Positions 1 through 12,500 are shown, counted from the stretch's first letter. The stretch: DNA of 64,000 nt from Aedes albopictus (GCF_035046485.1 NC_085138.1:89329228-89393227), one strand, 5' to 3'. The notes: generated by a model from the letters alone, not told the origin. Translations and numbers: made by a program.

Positions 1-59
1 AGAAAAATTTTCACAAAATTTGGTGATAAAGTACAATTAGTAAAGGGTAGTAGGGTCGC

Positions 60-757
60 CTAATTCCGTGGTAGGTCACCATTCACCGTGGTAGTAGGGA
101 CCCATTCACCGTGTATGAGAAATGTTATTCTACTTTGTTTAAAAATGATCAAAACAACCCAGCCAAGGGAATTTTCTTCTTTTAAATTCATTTCAAGTAA
201 TAATTTGCAAGATTGTATTAGAAAAACGAATGTTCAAATTTTCGATTTTTTCTAGATATATGGGACAATATGGGGCACGGTGAATGGAGACCATTGATTT
301 TAAGAGTACCCATTTACCTTGCCTTTTTGTTTCAATTCCGAAGTAAGTTTAGCAAGAAAGTACGATTACTCGTACTTTTTACGAGTAATCGTACTTTCTT
401 GCTAAACTTACTTCGGTAATGCAAAATACATACCTGATATGTGAATTTAATTGCTTCTTGGTGGAATAAAAACGTTACTACATTTAGTTTATCGCTTAAA
501 TCACCTTAGCGCAGTTTTCGTTTTTTCACTATGAATGCAGTGAACGAGCAGAAACCCGCTTCATGTAAACACACTTTAGTGTCAAAATGATACTTTTAAA
601 TGTTTCTAATGAGCGTTTTGACATGGTAACAATACATTAGTGTTGTATTGTTGAAATTGAAGGGAAATTGTCATATCATTCAATCATAATATGGAAATAA
701 TGAAAAAATATTCGAAGGCACACGGTGAATGGAGCCCCACGGTGAATGGCGCCTTGA
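60..757. mobile_element. Inverted-repeat element with tandem CCATTCACCGTG ends
   Basis: The 12-mer CCATTCACCGTG occurs forward at 79-90 and 102-113 and inverted at 276-287, 721-732 and 738-749. Each end therefore carries a closely spaced pair of the motif in inverted orientation, which looks like a non-autonomous DNA element with repeated subterminal motifs. No transposase frame is present. The exact termini and TSD could not be fixed, so the limits are approximate. The interior is AT-rich and holds the 338-416 hairpin. Confidence 0.5.
338..416. repeat. Perfect 37-bp-arm hairpin
   Basis: Positions 338-374 and 380-416 are exact reverse complements separated by the 5-nt loop CTTTT. There is no mismatch in 37 bp, unlike the surrounding decayed repeats. 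It could be a snap-back or template-switch event, a hairpin-forming young insertion, or an assembly artefact. Confidence 0.9.
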
Positions 758-1950
758 CGGTAATAGGAACAATTATATCTGCAAAACTTCTTTAGAACCA
801 CTATAAAACCAAAACAGTAACTATGAAAAACGCTGATAGTTTAAACTGCTTTCTGCGGACCAAAATGAAAAACGTTTGCCTTTTTATTGGTGACTAGCAG
901 CCACTCTCGTGGGTGTTTCTGGATATGTGTTCAATGTTGTTTACATTTGACTAACGGCACTCGTATGCTCTCAACTCAAATTTCTTACAGAATTAGAGTG
1001 ACATCATGGACTTTCTCTGTATACATGATGTCTGATTGATCTGTCGTATGCTTCTCATGTTTCAAATACGGGCAAGCCCCTATCACATACTGCCAACCAG
1101 TTACCGTCCATTATATTTTCTTAGTTGTCTGAGATGGAGTTTTATAACGTACTCAAGATCTAGAATAAACCATTTTTTCTCAAAAAATACCCGAATTGGT
1201 TATAAAACAACTGAGAAAATGCGGTAGCCGTAAAGTTGATTGCATCATGTTATAAGACGTCCTGGTTGTAGACATTTGCATCTCAAGTAACATTTTGGAT
1301 TTAGTACGGCTTTGATGTAGTTTTAATTCACATTTCAATCACAAACACCATAATAAAACCAAAAAAATTTTCTAGAGTTGGTTTTTATAAACGTAAAAGA
1401 AAATATTTCAAACTTTTTCTCGAAACATTTCTACTTTGCAAGCAATTTGGAAGTGTTTTCAAGACTTATGCGTGTGTGGTAGCTTCAACAAGTTAGCCAT
1501 GAGCAGAGTTAGGCAGGTCAAGCCTTTTTCAAATCTACGATAAAACCAGAACAGCTACTAGGAGGATAAGCGGGATTTTTATGCTATTTTCCTTCGTACA
1601 CGTGAAATATTAGCACTTCATTTGTCACTTTCGTAAGTTTTTGTATACGCAATAAGTGTTGTTAACTTTTGAACAACGATACTCGTTTTCTCTCGATTTC
1701 AATCATCGGCTATGGAAACAATTTCGTGGAATTTGTTTTTCATAAGAATTGATTCTTCGTTTCCCACGATCAACATCAGAAGCCTTTTCCGTGTATTCAT
1801 TTACAATTTCGTCCGAAGAACCGTGCGCAAATTTGACAAAATTCTTACCTCGCAGAACTCGGAAAATCCCATGTCATTACCTTGATTACGATTTCCACGT
1901 TCCACACCGTACAACAACAAAGTTGCCCTTCTTCGACTGGTGAAAGCAGC
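758..1950. other. No gene; weakly duplicated AT-rich sequence
   Basis: No credible coding region is seen. Short passages recur in diverged form: a block near 785-1000 (ATAAAACCAAAACAGTAAC, later ACTCGTATGCTCTC) resembles 1540-1705 (ATAAAACCAGAACAGCTAC, later ACTCGTTTTCTCTC), with a weaker echo near 1350. This suggests an old duplication or copies of one dispersed repeat. Confidence 0.35.
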
Positions 1951-2560
1951 CGGTTTTAAAAATAGCTATCCCCGTCCCCCCACCTTCGCGTGAACGAAGG
2001 ATTATGACGACGACGCCTACTCAATGGAACAAAAAGCACAGCTTTTGCAGCCCCAGCTCCTTCCTTTCCCAACTCTGCTGGCTGGCTGAATGAAATGCTA
2101 ATTTTGTTTGGATGCTGGCTGCTTCTAGGATGTGAATTCGCTTTTGCCTGATGATGAGACAGAACAGCCATTGCTGCCCTTCTTTCCACGTGGGCTGCGA
2201 TGTGATGTTTTAGTCGCAGTCGGAGGTTTTAAATGTGGCTTCTCAGAGTGAGAGAAAGAATGACATTCGAGTCGTAACGGAAGGTTGTTCTTTTTTTCCG
2301 GAATGTTAACGCTTTTATTATATGAGTAGCTTGAATTAACGCAAAGAACACTGATGCTGTAGCTGGTTGCGCAAGTAGGTGGTGGTAGAAATAATGTCAA
2401 TACACTGTGACATTTCAGTTGGAGCTTTGACTCCAAACCAGACAAACCGTTGAAAAGGAAATGAAAATAATGGAATGGTCTCACCAAATCATTCGTTGAC
2501 CGTGAAGATCCTATACTAGAATTCTTCAAGAATCTGTTAGAGTTCCTCGAGCAATCTGGG
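1951..2560. other. GC-richer apparently unique segment, no gene recognised
   Basis: This stretch is less AT-rich than its surroundings and shows none of the repeat families found elsewhere in the window. Open frames of up to 134 codons occur on the minus strand, but they lack recognisable motifs and have low-complexity composition. It may be ancestral unique DNA. I see no splice-supported exon. Confidence 0.3.
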
Positions 2561-2914
2561 AATAGAGAGAGTGTTAATCGTTTCTAAAATATTTCTCACA
2601 AAAAATCTTAAATTTATTAAAAAAAAATACTGAGGAAAACCCGAAAAAAAATCAACAAAAAACTGGTTGGAAAAAGATAAAGAACTTTATAGAGGTGTGC
2701 CTGGAATATGTAATTCCAAAAAAACGGTAAAAAGAGGTAATCTGGGATAATTCTCACAAAAATTTCTAGGGAAACCGAGCCACTTGGGCAGTGGCTTCTA
2801 TTTTGGGCACTTTTCCGCTGAACTCAGTCAATTTTGAACCTTTACAAACTTCAAAAATTCCGAAGCATTTTAAAAATGTACAAAATAAATTGCAATTCCT
2901 GGAAATATAGTTAC
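2561..2914. other. AT-rich filler, no feature seen
   Basis: Contains A-runs and scattered pieces resembling the GGAATTCC-type minisatellite. No gene, inverted repeat or regulatory motif could be supported. Confidence 0.4.
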
Positions 2915-3690
2915 TTAAGTAACAATGAATGTTGAACAGTGAGAGTATTAGCTGAACAATAACTGGTTAATGGTGTCAATGGCTGAACACAATGACAACT
3001 GAATATTGGACCGGAGTATGGTTTGTTCAACCTCTTTAATCAGCAATACATAGAGGGCTGAATATCAAGTTGAATAGACAGTTATTCATCTGGGTAACCA
3101 GCTTTAAAACATACACCAACATGCAGAACTAATCATCTGTTATTCAACCTTTATTCAAATAATTTTTGTCAGCTGGACCCAAGCATATTTCCGTGTCCAC
3201 ATTGCTTCTTCAGCCTCAATACAGACTTAGTTCAACTTATGTTCTTGACTATTCAGACACAACAAGCAATGCTCTTGTTCTCGAGGATATGTATAAAAGT
3301 GTGTGTGATGTCGGTGCTAAGGGAGCGTCCATTTAGTACGTCACGCAAAATTTGGGAATTTTAGACCCCCCTTCCTCCTACGTACGGGTTTTTCGTACTC
3401 CTAATACATTGCTTGTCAAGAATAAGATCATGAAAGTATTTTTATTTTATTTTACACAATTAATAAATTTAATTGATTACTAATTAAGCTTATATTAAGC
3501 CTTAAATCAGCCTTCTAATGAACCTCAAATCAGCTAAAGGTTGAATAAAATCACCAAAATTAGATGTTTAGATGTTTAGAAGCTGAATAAAGGATTATTC
3601 CTCTTGTGCTCATCAGCTTTTGTTCAAATGAAGGCTGATTTAAAATAGTTGGAGAAACGTTTGTACAGCATCAAATTGTAACCTGGGTAC
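2915..3690. mobile_element. Probable decayed inverted-repeat element
   Basis: The left end reads GTAACAATGAATGTTGAACA. The reverse complement of the right end reads GGTTACAATTTGATGCTG, giving a short imperfect inverted repeat. The interior repeats variants of a CAGCYTT/GTTGAA phrase. A separate end-like motif (GCGTCCATTTAGTACGTCACG followed by a C-rich run) lies at about 3325-3400; the same kind of end is seen at 21534 and 49858. No coding capacity. Limits are approximate. Confidence 0.4.
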
Positions 3691-4758
3691 CGTTTATTTT
3701 TTAGAAAAATCATCGAAAGATTGTTCTTGTGATTTCTTTAGGATTTAATTCTGGATTTTTTTACAGCGATTCCTTCAAAAGATTGCTCAATGCATTCGTT
3801 CAAATGATCTCTTGAGAATCCCGGGTCATTTCCCAAAAATAAGGATTATTTCTCAAATCTCAACTCAAAATTTCAAAAAAAAAAATCATATCTAAATATT
3901 GAACCAGTGACTACTTTAAAAAAAATCGAGACGTTTTTCCAGAAATCATGGAAGAAATGCTTGAAATATATCAAAAGGAATTTCTAGAAGGTTCCAAGAA
4001 AACGAGAGCTTTTTCTTAGTAGATTTTGTCAGAGTTCCTGAAGAAGCTGTCGAACTGTTCTCAGCTGGAACAATTCTCACTGAACATTTCGAAGAAAACT
4101 TTCGACAGCATCCGGATTCTTTGATAACTTTGAACAGAATTTGAATAAGAATACCAACATAATTCTTCTTGTTGAGAAATCTGCTTGTATTCTGGCAAAA
4201 TCATCTGGACGATTTTCAATACTGGGAAGGATTCCGACATCATAATATTAAAACATATCCCGACAGAATCTTGACCAAAAAAGCTAACAAGCTTCTGAAA
4301 AGAGATCTCAACAAAATTCTGTAGATGTTTCCGAAGGGATACTATTGGTTTCCCAACCTTCGTTTCGCTTGCAGGCACGCTTTGATTGTTTTACGAAAAT
4401 CGGGGTCGCGAGAGCCAATATTGGAAAACGATGTTTTAAATGATATCGAGAATCCAGAAAAAGTTTTAGACAGTGTCCATAAAAGGATTCCGACAGCTTC
4501 TTTTCGAGAATTCGTAATGAATTCTCAGGAGGGTTTTAACACAATACTGCAAAGAATTCCGAAATCACCTTGAGCAAAATAGAATGCTTAGAAAGATTCC
4601 AGGAAGATTCTGACAGAATCCTTACAGGAAGATTTCAAGAGTCAAAGTTGAAATGTCAGACTGTGTTAATTTAAACATTCTTTCCAAATTTTAGAAGACT
4701 TTTAGAAGAAAAACACGGACACTGTCTTGTGCCAGCAGCTGTAGAGAATGAATAAAAC
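3691..4758. repeat. Degenerate minisatellite-like sequence, no gene
   Basis: Contains scattered, badly decayed copies of the GAATTCC / CCAGGAAG type phrase that forms arrays elsewhere. Short frames on both strands (for example 4061-4378 minus and 4325-4573 plus) follow this repeat and show no domain. Confidence 0.4.
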
Positions 4759-4762
4759 TTAA

Positions 4763-5378
4763 ACCTCTAATACCCAAATTTTTGATTTTGATGTAAATAT
4801 CATTTTTCGTCATCTAAAATCGATTTAAACATGTTTTGGAAGATGATTCTTTTTAATTCTCGATTTCGTGAATTTCAGTTTTTGATTTTTTTAATTTTTA
4901 TTTTTGAACATCCTCACACATTTATATTTTTCCTGGAAGCCAATTTGGGGAACGGATTTTTTGAGATGAAAACATCTTGAGATTTTATGATAATTGTTGA
5001 AATATTATTATTTTAATTTTTTTTCGCAGAAAATTTTATTTCTTGTGTTATTTTAAGGAATATAATTTTAGAGTGTATTCGATTCCCTGAAACTATTAAA
5101 CAAGGATAGAATGATTTGGGAAAAATTTAAAATATGTTAATTGTAGCGATTCAATACAAAATAAAAAATGACTTCTAAAAGGTGACTAAAACATCTTTTT
5201 TCCAATGATTTTTACAAAATCTAAATACGCTTTAAAATACACCAAAAACCATTTCGAGATATACAGAACAGTCCTAAATATCAGCCAAAAATATAAAAAA
5301 AAAGATTTTCCACGAAACAAAAATTACAAAAATGCTCGAACTATACCCCGTCTAAAGGCGGGATTGGGTATTAGAGGG
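4763..5378. mobile_element. TTAA-flanked MITE, copy 1
   Basis: A 616-bp element flanked by TTAA at 4759-4762 and 5379-5382. The left terminus is ACCTCTAATACCC and the reverse complement of the right terminus is CCCTCTAATACCC, a 12/13 match. TTAA duplication and CCC-type ends are typical of piggyBac-related non-autonomous elements. A second copy sits at 50441-51047 with extended homology. No protein is encoded. Confidence 0.85.
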
Positions 5379-5384
5379 TTAACA

Positions 5385-5520
5385 TCAAACAACGAATACA
5401 CAGATCGTAGAACGGAGAAAAAGAAACATTTCTCGCGAAAAATTTCTTCGCCCGGAGCGGGAATCGAACCCACATCTAATAGCTTGGTGATTCTAACCCA
5501 ACGACCACGAGGCTCCACAT
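5385..5520 (-). mobile_element. tRNA-derived SINE (minus strand)
   Basis: Reading the minus strand from 5520, a tRNA-like head includes an A-box-like stretch (GTGGTCGTTGGGTTAG) and a perfect B box GGTTCGATTCC. It is followed by a non-tRNA body that runs to the edge of the neighbouring TTAA MITE. The acceptor stem does not close, so this is a pol III-type SINE rather than a tRNA gene. Confidence 0.7.
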
Positions 5521-5804
5521 TCTCTAAAGGGGTAACTGATTAGTGGTCTAAAAATCTTCCTTTAATTCCTCAGATGTGTGGTTTGAGGATTTTGTACAAG
5601 TTCTTTATGGGATGCTGTCAGAATTTTTCTGGAAATTTTGTTGAAATCTTTCTATGCATTGAGTTCTTCTCAACCGGACCTGTGATAATTGACATATGTT
5701 CCGATTGTTTGATGGTATTGAAGAAAATGCTAGTGATTCTAAAAAAAATGTGTTTAACGTGTTCATCTCCAGAAAGGATGAAATTTCTTAGGCAGCTCTT
5801 TTGA
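5521..5804. other. No feature seen
   Basis: Short AT-rich stretch between the SINE and the 5805 array. The small frames show no motif. Confidence 0.4.
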
Positions 5805-6664
5805 GGATTTTTCCAGCAGTGGCGATTCCGCTAGAAGTTCCTCTGGGAACTCTAGAGGGTCTTTCAGGAATCCCGAGTTTCCTCCGTGACTTCTTCTAGG
5901 AGTTTCCTTCAAAAGTTCCACAGGGACTTCTTGTTGTACTTCCTCCACAAATTTCTCTAGGAGTTACTCCAGGTATTTTTTCAGGAGTTCATCCGAGAAT
6001 CCATCATAAATTCATTCTGGAATTCCACGAAAAAATGCTCCAGCAATATCTCTACGGTATTCATCGGGAATTCTTCAGAAAGTTCCACTGGAGATACCGA
6101 GAGTTCCCATAGTTCTTCCGGAAATTCTTTTAAGAGATCCTGCGGGAGTTCCTTCAGGAATTACAGGAACATTTTTCTAAGAGTCCACTCAGGAATTTCT
6201 TTAGAAGTGCCCCAGGTGATTCTTCCAGGAGTTCCCCTAGAAATGTCTCCAGGAGTTCCAATGGGGATTTTTCTAGGATTTCCTCCGGAAATTCCTCTAT
6301 GAGTATCTGCTGGAATTGCCCTAGGAGCTCCTCCGGGAATTCCTTTAAAAGTTCTTCCTGGGAATTCATTTAGGAGTTCGTCCGGCAATTCCTCTAGGAG
6401 CACTTCCGGGAATTTCTCCACGAATTCTTCTATGAGTTCCTCCGGAAATTTCTTTACGAATTCCTTTGGGAATTCCTCTAAGAGTTCATCCGGGAATTCC
6501 TATAGTAGGACCTCCGGGAACACCTCTACGAGTTCCTCCGGAAATTCTTTTACGAGTTTCTACAGGAATTCCTTCAAGAATGCATAGAAATTGCACTTGA
6601 AATGCCAGAATTCCTCTAGGAGTTCTTCCGGCGATTCCTGTAGCAGTTCCTCCTGGAATTCCTC
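5805..6664. repeat. Degenerate 12-bp minisatellite array
   Basis: Reads as repeated variants of TTCCTCCGGGAA / TTCCTCTAGGAG with a 12-bp beat. Because 12 is divisible by three and the unit seldom creates stops, several frames stay open on the minus strand and produce low-complexity E/L/F/P-rich peptides. The array abuts the truncated end of a LINE at about 6665. Confidence 0.85.
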
Positions 6665-7753
6665 CAACAGCGATGGAAGAATGGCCAGGCACCCATACAA
6701 GGTGAAAAGCGTTTGCTGAATTAAGCTCCTCGATTTGAGTTCGACAAGCGATAACTGTCTTCGACCTGGAGTTGGCCGAAGCAAATGCTTTAATAGCAGC
6801 CTGGCTATCTGAACAGAAGTATATTACTTTGCCCTTACGTGCTGCTGTAGTGCTGATTGCACTCCGCACATAAGAGCAAAGATTTCGGCCTGAAAAAACG
6901 GTGCAGTTTCTACCAAGTGAGTAAGACAGAGCATTAGCTCACGAGAATAAACACCAGTACCTGCTCGACCTTCGAGAAGGAAGCCATCAGTGTAACATAC
7001 GATGCCGTCTGAAATACTTCTTTCCAGATAACCAGATGTTCACTCTTCCCGGGAAGGGAATTTCGTGGAAAATGTCTTATATGGGAAATTACAAGCAATT
7101 GTAAGGTCACTTGGAGCAAAGGACAATTTTGTCCCAATTCACCAAAAGTGGAAACAACGAGGTGTGTGTTGATGTGCGGTTCACAGGAGTTTCCTCTAGT
7201 AGACCGAGTGCCCGTAGACGGTAAGTGCAAGCGCTCCAGACATCGCCATTAGGCACATCCTTTGCAGATGGCCTAATTTTGATTGGATTGTTCTTGTTTC
7301 GCCTTTTTGCCACCACACAAGACATCCATAGGCCAATGTTGGCCGAACAACAGTTGTGTAGATCCATTTGATATACTTGGGTTTAAGACCCCAAGTTGTA
7401 CCAAAGGTTCGCCGGCATTGCCCGAAGGCCATACAAGCTTTCTTGATTCTGAACTCAATGTGAGGTGTCCAGGAAAGCTTGGAATCAAGAATGACTCCAA
7501 CGTACTTTACCTGTTCAGTCACATCGATTTCAGAATCAAAGAGACGCAAAGGTCGAACGCCATTTCGGTTTCGCCTTTCCATAAAAAGAACAATAGATGT
7601 TTTACTCGGATTAACCGAAAGGCCATATTGGCGACACCAACCCTCAACTACCTGAAGGGCGCTTTGCATCAGGTCGAAAAGGGTGGTGATACACATACCA
7701 ACTAACAATGCTAGGTAGTCGTCGGCAAAACCATAAGTAGAAAAACCGCTATT
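6665..7753 (-). pseudogene. LOA-type LINE fragment A: end of reverse transcriptase plus RNase H
   Basis: This is the downstream part of a minus-strand non-LTR retrotransposon polyprotein. From 7753 downward it encodes the reverse transcriptase catalytic FADD box (7718-7729), then a thumb-like stretch with GLSVNPSKT and KYVGVILDSKLSW. An RNase H domain follows, with DGIVCYTDG (about 6983-7009), CSDSQAAI (about 6805-6830) and VWVPGHSSI near 6680. RNase H after RT fits the LOA or I groups; LOA is the best guess. The frame changes at least three times and stops occur, so it is dead. It is cut off at 6665 where the 12-bp array starts. Its upstream continuation is fragment B at 9209-9866, displaced by the 7754-9208 insertion. 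The shared CCGCTATT (7746-7753) is the target duplication. Confidence 0.9.
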
Positions 7754-9208
7754 CAGAGGCGACGCGTGGTCTAATAGGGGACCTGTTCAACATTGAGGAT
7801 AAATTCAAAATTGGAATTTGGTTCGATTAACGACGTCAGTCGTTGAGGCTTATCATGGTACATACTTATTTGAGTTTGGGTTTATTTCCCATCCCACTAC
7901 TGGAAGAAAGTTTCCATCAAACAACAAATTCTTCGCATGGCCACTATGTTGTGGTGCTTGAATGTCTGTCTGGCATGATTAACGAAACATGCAATCATAA
8001 AACTACTTTTCCAAATAATGAGAAACATTCTGATCCTTACGATCTTCTGAGTTAATTTGGTTCAATGTTAAAGCCGATCAAAATAAGTTTTTCAGTTCTG
8101 TTTGAAAATTAAGGAACTGGGGGTATCAGTGCCATTACTTATCTTACGCTCCCAAACGCATTCTATCAGAAAACAAGTGATGTGTAGAATGAAAACGGTG
8201 TAGCACATTAAATTTCTTGCCAAAAATATTGAAGTGTGACTTTTTCTTTGCGCATTCGCGGAGCAGAATTAAACCAAATGTATGTTGATCAATACAAACT
8301 AGCCCGGCTAGGAAAAAAATAATAAGAATTGCCTTTTTACACAGCAGAACGCAATAAACGCCAAATGAAAGCACTTTCAGCTTCAATAGCAGACGCATGG
8401 TTGGTTAGTGCGCAAGCCACGCGCATTGAAAGCATGCAATGATTACGGTGAGAAAGCCTCTCTTTTTTCTTCGTTTTTTCTCTCTCGTTCAAGCCGGTGG
8501 GTTGAACGCGATGAGAGACACCGACGCCAATCTGCATGCAAGTTTACCGCGCTTTTTGACGCAACACGGTGAGAGTGGCTCACACAATATTGGTTTAGCA
8601 AAAATAGTTCTGCTAGAATTTAGTTGTAATCATGTAGCGCTTTTTGATTTTGGGATAACAATATGACGACATTCACGCAATAAAACTATTTTCTGCTGAA
8701 ATCCGTTTTCTGCGGAAGCATTGTTATGTGCGATTTAAATGAGTTTAAACTCAATCCTATGCGAACAATTTTTAGTGTCAAACAAAAATGCGCACGAGAG
8801 ACTCCCAGCAAACGTTGTTCAAATTCTCCTGTAGCACGGGTTGATCTCACACATTTACACCTCCAGCCGTATACGAACATCCGACCTATTGCAGTGTGTT
8901 GGGGCGTTCATATATGAGAGCTTGTTCAACAGAAAAAGTTGAACTACGGTGCGGTGTGCTTGTTTTGCTTCTCGGCCGCTTCACGATGGGTGATTGGGCG
9001 ACTGTTTTATAGTGGCGGGATGGGTGGTACGCACCAGATTTTTTGTTCCAACGGAGATGCAATGTATTGCAGTCTTGAAAAACTTTTTTTTTTTTAAGTT
9101 TCTGTGTTAATGGCTAAAACTGGGATGGTGAAACAATTCCTATTTATTTTCTTTCAAATCGAATACCTGTGCAATGAACTGGTTGAACACGCCGACGAGA
9201 CGCCTCTG
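7754..9208. mobile_element. hAT-like non-autonomous element inserted in the LINE
   Basis: A 1455-bp element bounded by a perfect 8-bp target duplication CCGCTATT (7746-7753 and 9209-9216). Terminal inverted repeats are CAGAGGCGACGCG on the left and CAGAGGCGTCTCG on the right (reverse complement). Subterminal GTTCAAC / GTTGAAC motifs recur near both ends and inside. An 8-bp TSD with CAG-type ends fits the hAT superfamily. No transposase is visible, so it would need a factor in trans. A decayed piece of the dispersed MITE family seen at 46794-47008 appears to lie inside (about 8112-8350). Removing the element joins LINE fragments A and B in frame. Confidence 0.93.
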
Positions 9209-9866
9209 CCGCTATTATTGAGTTGCCTCAATAGCGTATCTGCTACGAGATTCCACAAAAGCGGTGACAAGACTCCCCCTTCGGGAGCATCCACAAACAC
9301 TCAATTTCCTAATCCATGCTAGACGCAATGTCGATAACAGATATCGGTTTTTGAGCATTAGATGAATCCAATTGGAAATCATTGGAGATATACCATGACT
9401 CCGTGCGGCTTCAACTATGGCATCGTAAGGCACATTGTCAAAGGCACTCTCGATATCTAAGAAAACACCCAAACAAGATTGCTTTTGAGCGAATGCTTTC
9501 TCGATATCGTAAACAACCTTGTGTAAAAGAGTCACAGTGGATTGGTAGGCATGTTGGTTCACATGAAGAGGCACGTTGGCCAGATGAACATCACGGATGT
9601 GATGATCCACAATGCGTTCTAAGCATTTTAGAAGAAAAGAGGTCAAACTGATAGGTCTGAAACTCTTTGCTTCTTCATATGACGCACGACCCACTTTTGG
9701 AATAAACTTCACAGTAATATCCCGACAGGATTTGGGAATATACCCTGTAGCAAAACTGCAAACAAGTATTTTTTCAAAACATGTTTGCAATGATCAAATC
9801 CCTTCTGAAGCAAAATAGGATAAATCCCATCTGCCCCAGGAGATTTGAAAGGAGCAAAGCTATTAA
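9209..9866 (-). pseudogene. LOA-type LINE fragment B: reverse transcriptase fingers and palm
   Basis: Minus-strand coding sequence for the upstream and central reverse transcriptase. From 9866 downward: FKSPGADGIYPILLQKG, then a frameshift near 9790, then RPISLTSFLLKCLERIV, NQHAYQ, the palm motif A FLDIESAFDNV and WIHLMLKNR. A second frame change precedes a GGVLSPLLWN-like motif B. It ends at the hAT-like insertion and resumes as fragment A with the FADD motif C. The upstream side is cut at the TTAA at 9863-9866 by the 9867-14747 element and continues as fragment C. It belongs to the same LINE copy as its neighbours, which is dead through frameshifts. Confidence 0.9.
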
Positions 9867-11286
9867 CCCTTAAAAGATGTGGACAACTTTTTTGCATAGT
9901 TTTACTTATAGCTTTTGACCCAGTGGGTGGATTTTTAAAACCAAAACGTTTTTATCAAGGGGAATAGTTGTGCTATCATATGCATATATGGAGATTATGT
10001 TATGCTAGAACATTTTGGAGATATAGCTGGAAATGTAGTGTACACCACTTGTTCTTCATTCGATTCCGCGTTTTATTTCAATGTACATGTGATATATTTC
10101 AATGGAAATTGCGCAATATTCTTTGTTTGGGTTGGGGCTGTTAGATAGAAATGTCTTATGTCCTTTTACAGCTGTAACATAGATCTCCAGGTTATCCAAA
10201 ACGTCCAGAAGTTTTGAACTTTATCTACTGAATACAAATAAGTAGTTGTGTTTACTTTTTAAATCACTTGAACTTGCTGAATTACATTCAAATATATATT
10301 TTGAAACATGAAATGATGGTAGTCATGACCTGGTGATGTTCTGGGCAACTTAATATTGCTCTGGAGTTCTGATTGTAAGGCCTTTACCTGTAATACTATA
10401 TCGAACTAATGTATAAATGTCAGAACTGATTTCATTAGATCCATACATGTAAATCAAAGTATGAAAGACTTACTGCACATCAATGGCGATACCTTAGGCC
10501 ATCCAAATCATTCTGGAGTTAAGGCCTTTATATCTACACCCGTAATAACGCATCGGGTGCATTTCAAACTTGGTATAGTGCGTTTTGGTAGTCATAGAGG
10601 ATCAGTTGAATCGTATGATACATGCATACACATCATAGAGGCATCCTGGATCATCCGAAATATTCTGAAGTTGAGAAATGTGGTTTGAATTTGAAATGGT
10701 ATATCAACAGAAGTGCACAAACATTAGAGTTTGCCCATTTGATTCATACACATAGTGCAAGCCATGGGAGAGAAGTTCCCAGAGCATCAGAGATATCTGA
10801 GGTCACCTTTCAGTATTATGTGGTTAAGGCCTTCAGATCTACACTCGTAACAAATCATACTGCACGTTCAAAACTTGGTGCAGTATGTTTCAGTAGACAT
10901 AGATGATAAGTTCGACCATATATAATATAACTTAATGCTTTCTAGATCATCCAAACCATTCTGAAGCTAATATATACGGTTATCGTTTGTCATGATCTAT
11001 CAAGTGCACTAATATCAGCATTTATCTAATTTGATTCAAACATGTAATACAAGTCGTGGGAGACATATTTCCAGTACATCAGCGATATCTGCAGCATATT
11101 TTTTTATATTATATGGTTAAGGCCTCCAAATCTACACTTGTCACAAAGCATCGGCTACACGTTAAACTCACTATAATGCGTTTTTATAGTCATAGAAGAT
11201 CAGTTGTTTCACGTGATACTCAAACATACATCTTAAAGGCTTCCCGGATCATCCAAACTATTACGAAAATGAGACATATGGTTTGT

Positions 11287-11530
11287 ATGAACTCTTGGAG
11301 AAAGTTTTGGAGGATTCCCGAGGAAGACTCGGGGAACTCACGGAGAAATTCCCGTGGAATTCCTGGAGGAATTCTCGAGGAACCACTGCAGGATTTTTCA
11401 AAAGGTTCTTGAAGTAATTCCAGAATAGCTCCTGAAGTAATTTCCAAGAAACTGGCATTTCTTAGGAACTCGTAGAGGTATTCTCGGAGATCATCCCGAT
11501 GAATTTCTGATGAATTTTTGAGTAAATTCC
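11287..11530. repeat. Minisatellite patch inside the left arm
   Basis: A 12-bp-type GGAATTCC array interrupts the left arm and has no counterpart in the right arm. It either arrived after the arms formed or was lost from the other side. Confidence 0.65.
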
Positions 11531-11559
11531 TACACATCAAAATACTATAAAAATCATTT

Positions 11560-12500
11560 TTATGTCAGTGGATGCACACACAACACAACGAGATACCCAC
11601 AATATTATGAGATCCAACAGAAATATACGTAAAAGAATAACATCGATAAAGTAAAGAGATATAAGAGTAGAGCTTGTAGAGCTTGAAGGTCTTAATTCCA
11701 GAATAGTTTGGATGACCTAAGCCACCAAGTGAATGTGGCTAAGTTAGAATTGTACTCTGAGGCTCTAGGTAAGAGAACCGTTATATTCTGCGAGCATTCG
11801 CTACAATAAAAATATCCAAAGATTTACAGATATTGTCACCCATACTTGAAAATATATTGGGTCCATTTGTATGCCAGTGGACTCCCAAATAGCAACACAT
11901 AGACATACTCGTAATATTATGGAGTGCAACAGACACAATCGTGAAAAAATTATGCCGATAGAGTGAAGTGAAACAATTTTAGAGCCTGTAGACTATGAAG
12001 GTCCTAATTCGAGAATAGTTTGGAATGCCAGGAATATCTCATGAATGTACCAAAAGCATTATAGTTATACACTGAGGCTCCATCAGCAGTATATACTACA
12101 TTCCACGAATATTTTTCACATTTAAAGCATGATACAGTATGTAGATAGATATTGTAACCCAAACTTCAAAGTGTATTGGAGGCCATTTTTATTTCACGGA
12201 ATGTCCAAGTTTCACAATATCGAGTTACTCGTAGCATTGTGAGGTCTAATAGATATCAACGTGACTATATTTTTTGAACAGAGTGAACACAAATGAAGGT
12301 AGATGTTGTAGATCTTAAGGAAATGAATGTCAGAGTAGTTTGGATGACCTAGATCACCCAATTCATGTACCATGAATTTTCGAGGGATACTTTGAGGCTA
12401 GTATCGTAGACCATGTTCTGTGATCATTCATCGTGTATAAAATTTGGATTTATGACACAAATTTCGGAGTACTTCGGAGGCCTAAGAATATCTCTGAGAT
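11560..12500. repeat. Three diverged ~315-bp tandem units
   Basis: Anchors recur at this spacing. GTCAGTGGATGC (about 11563), GCCAGTGGACTC (about 11873) and a weaker match near 12195 are each followed by ATATTATGRAGTSCAACAGA-like text and later by a GAATAGTTTGGAATG / GAGTAGTTTGGATG phrase. The units are related to those in the arms. No coding potential. Confidence 0.65.

Noticed and set aside
338..416. microRNA precursor
   Set aside because: A perfect 37-bp stem with a 5-nt loop lacks the bulges and loop size usual for a pre-miRNA; no expression evidence.
7283..7705. 140-codon plus-strand frame
   Set aside because: Antisense shadow of the LOA-type reverse transcriptase on the minus strand.
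10461..10906. Plus-strand frames with mirror copies at 13837-14285
   Set aside because: They arise because both arms of the TTAA element are near copies; no domain and no selection evidence.
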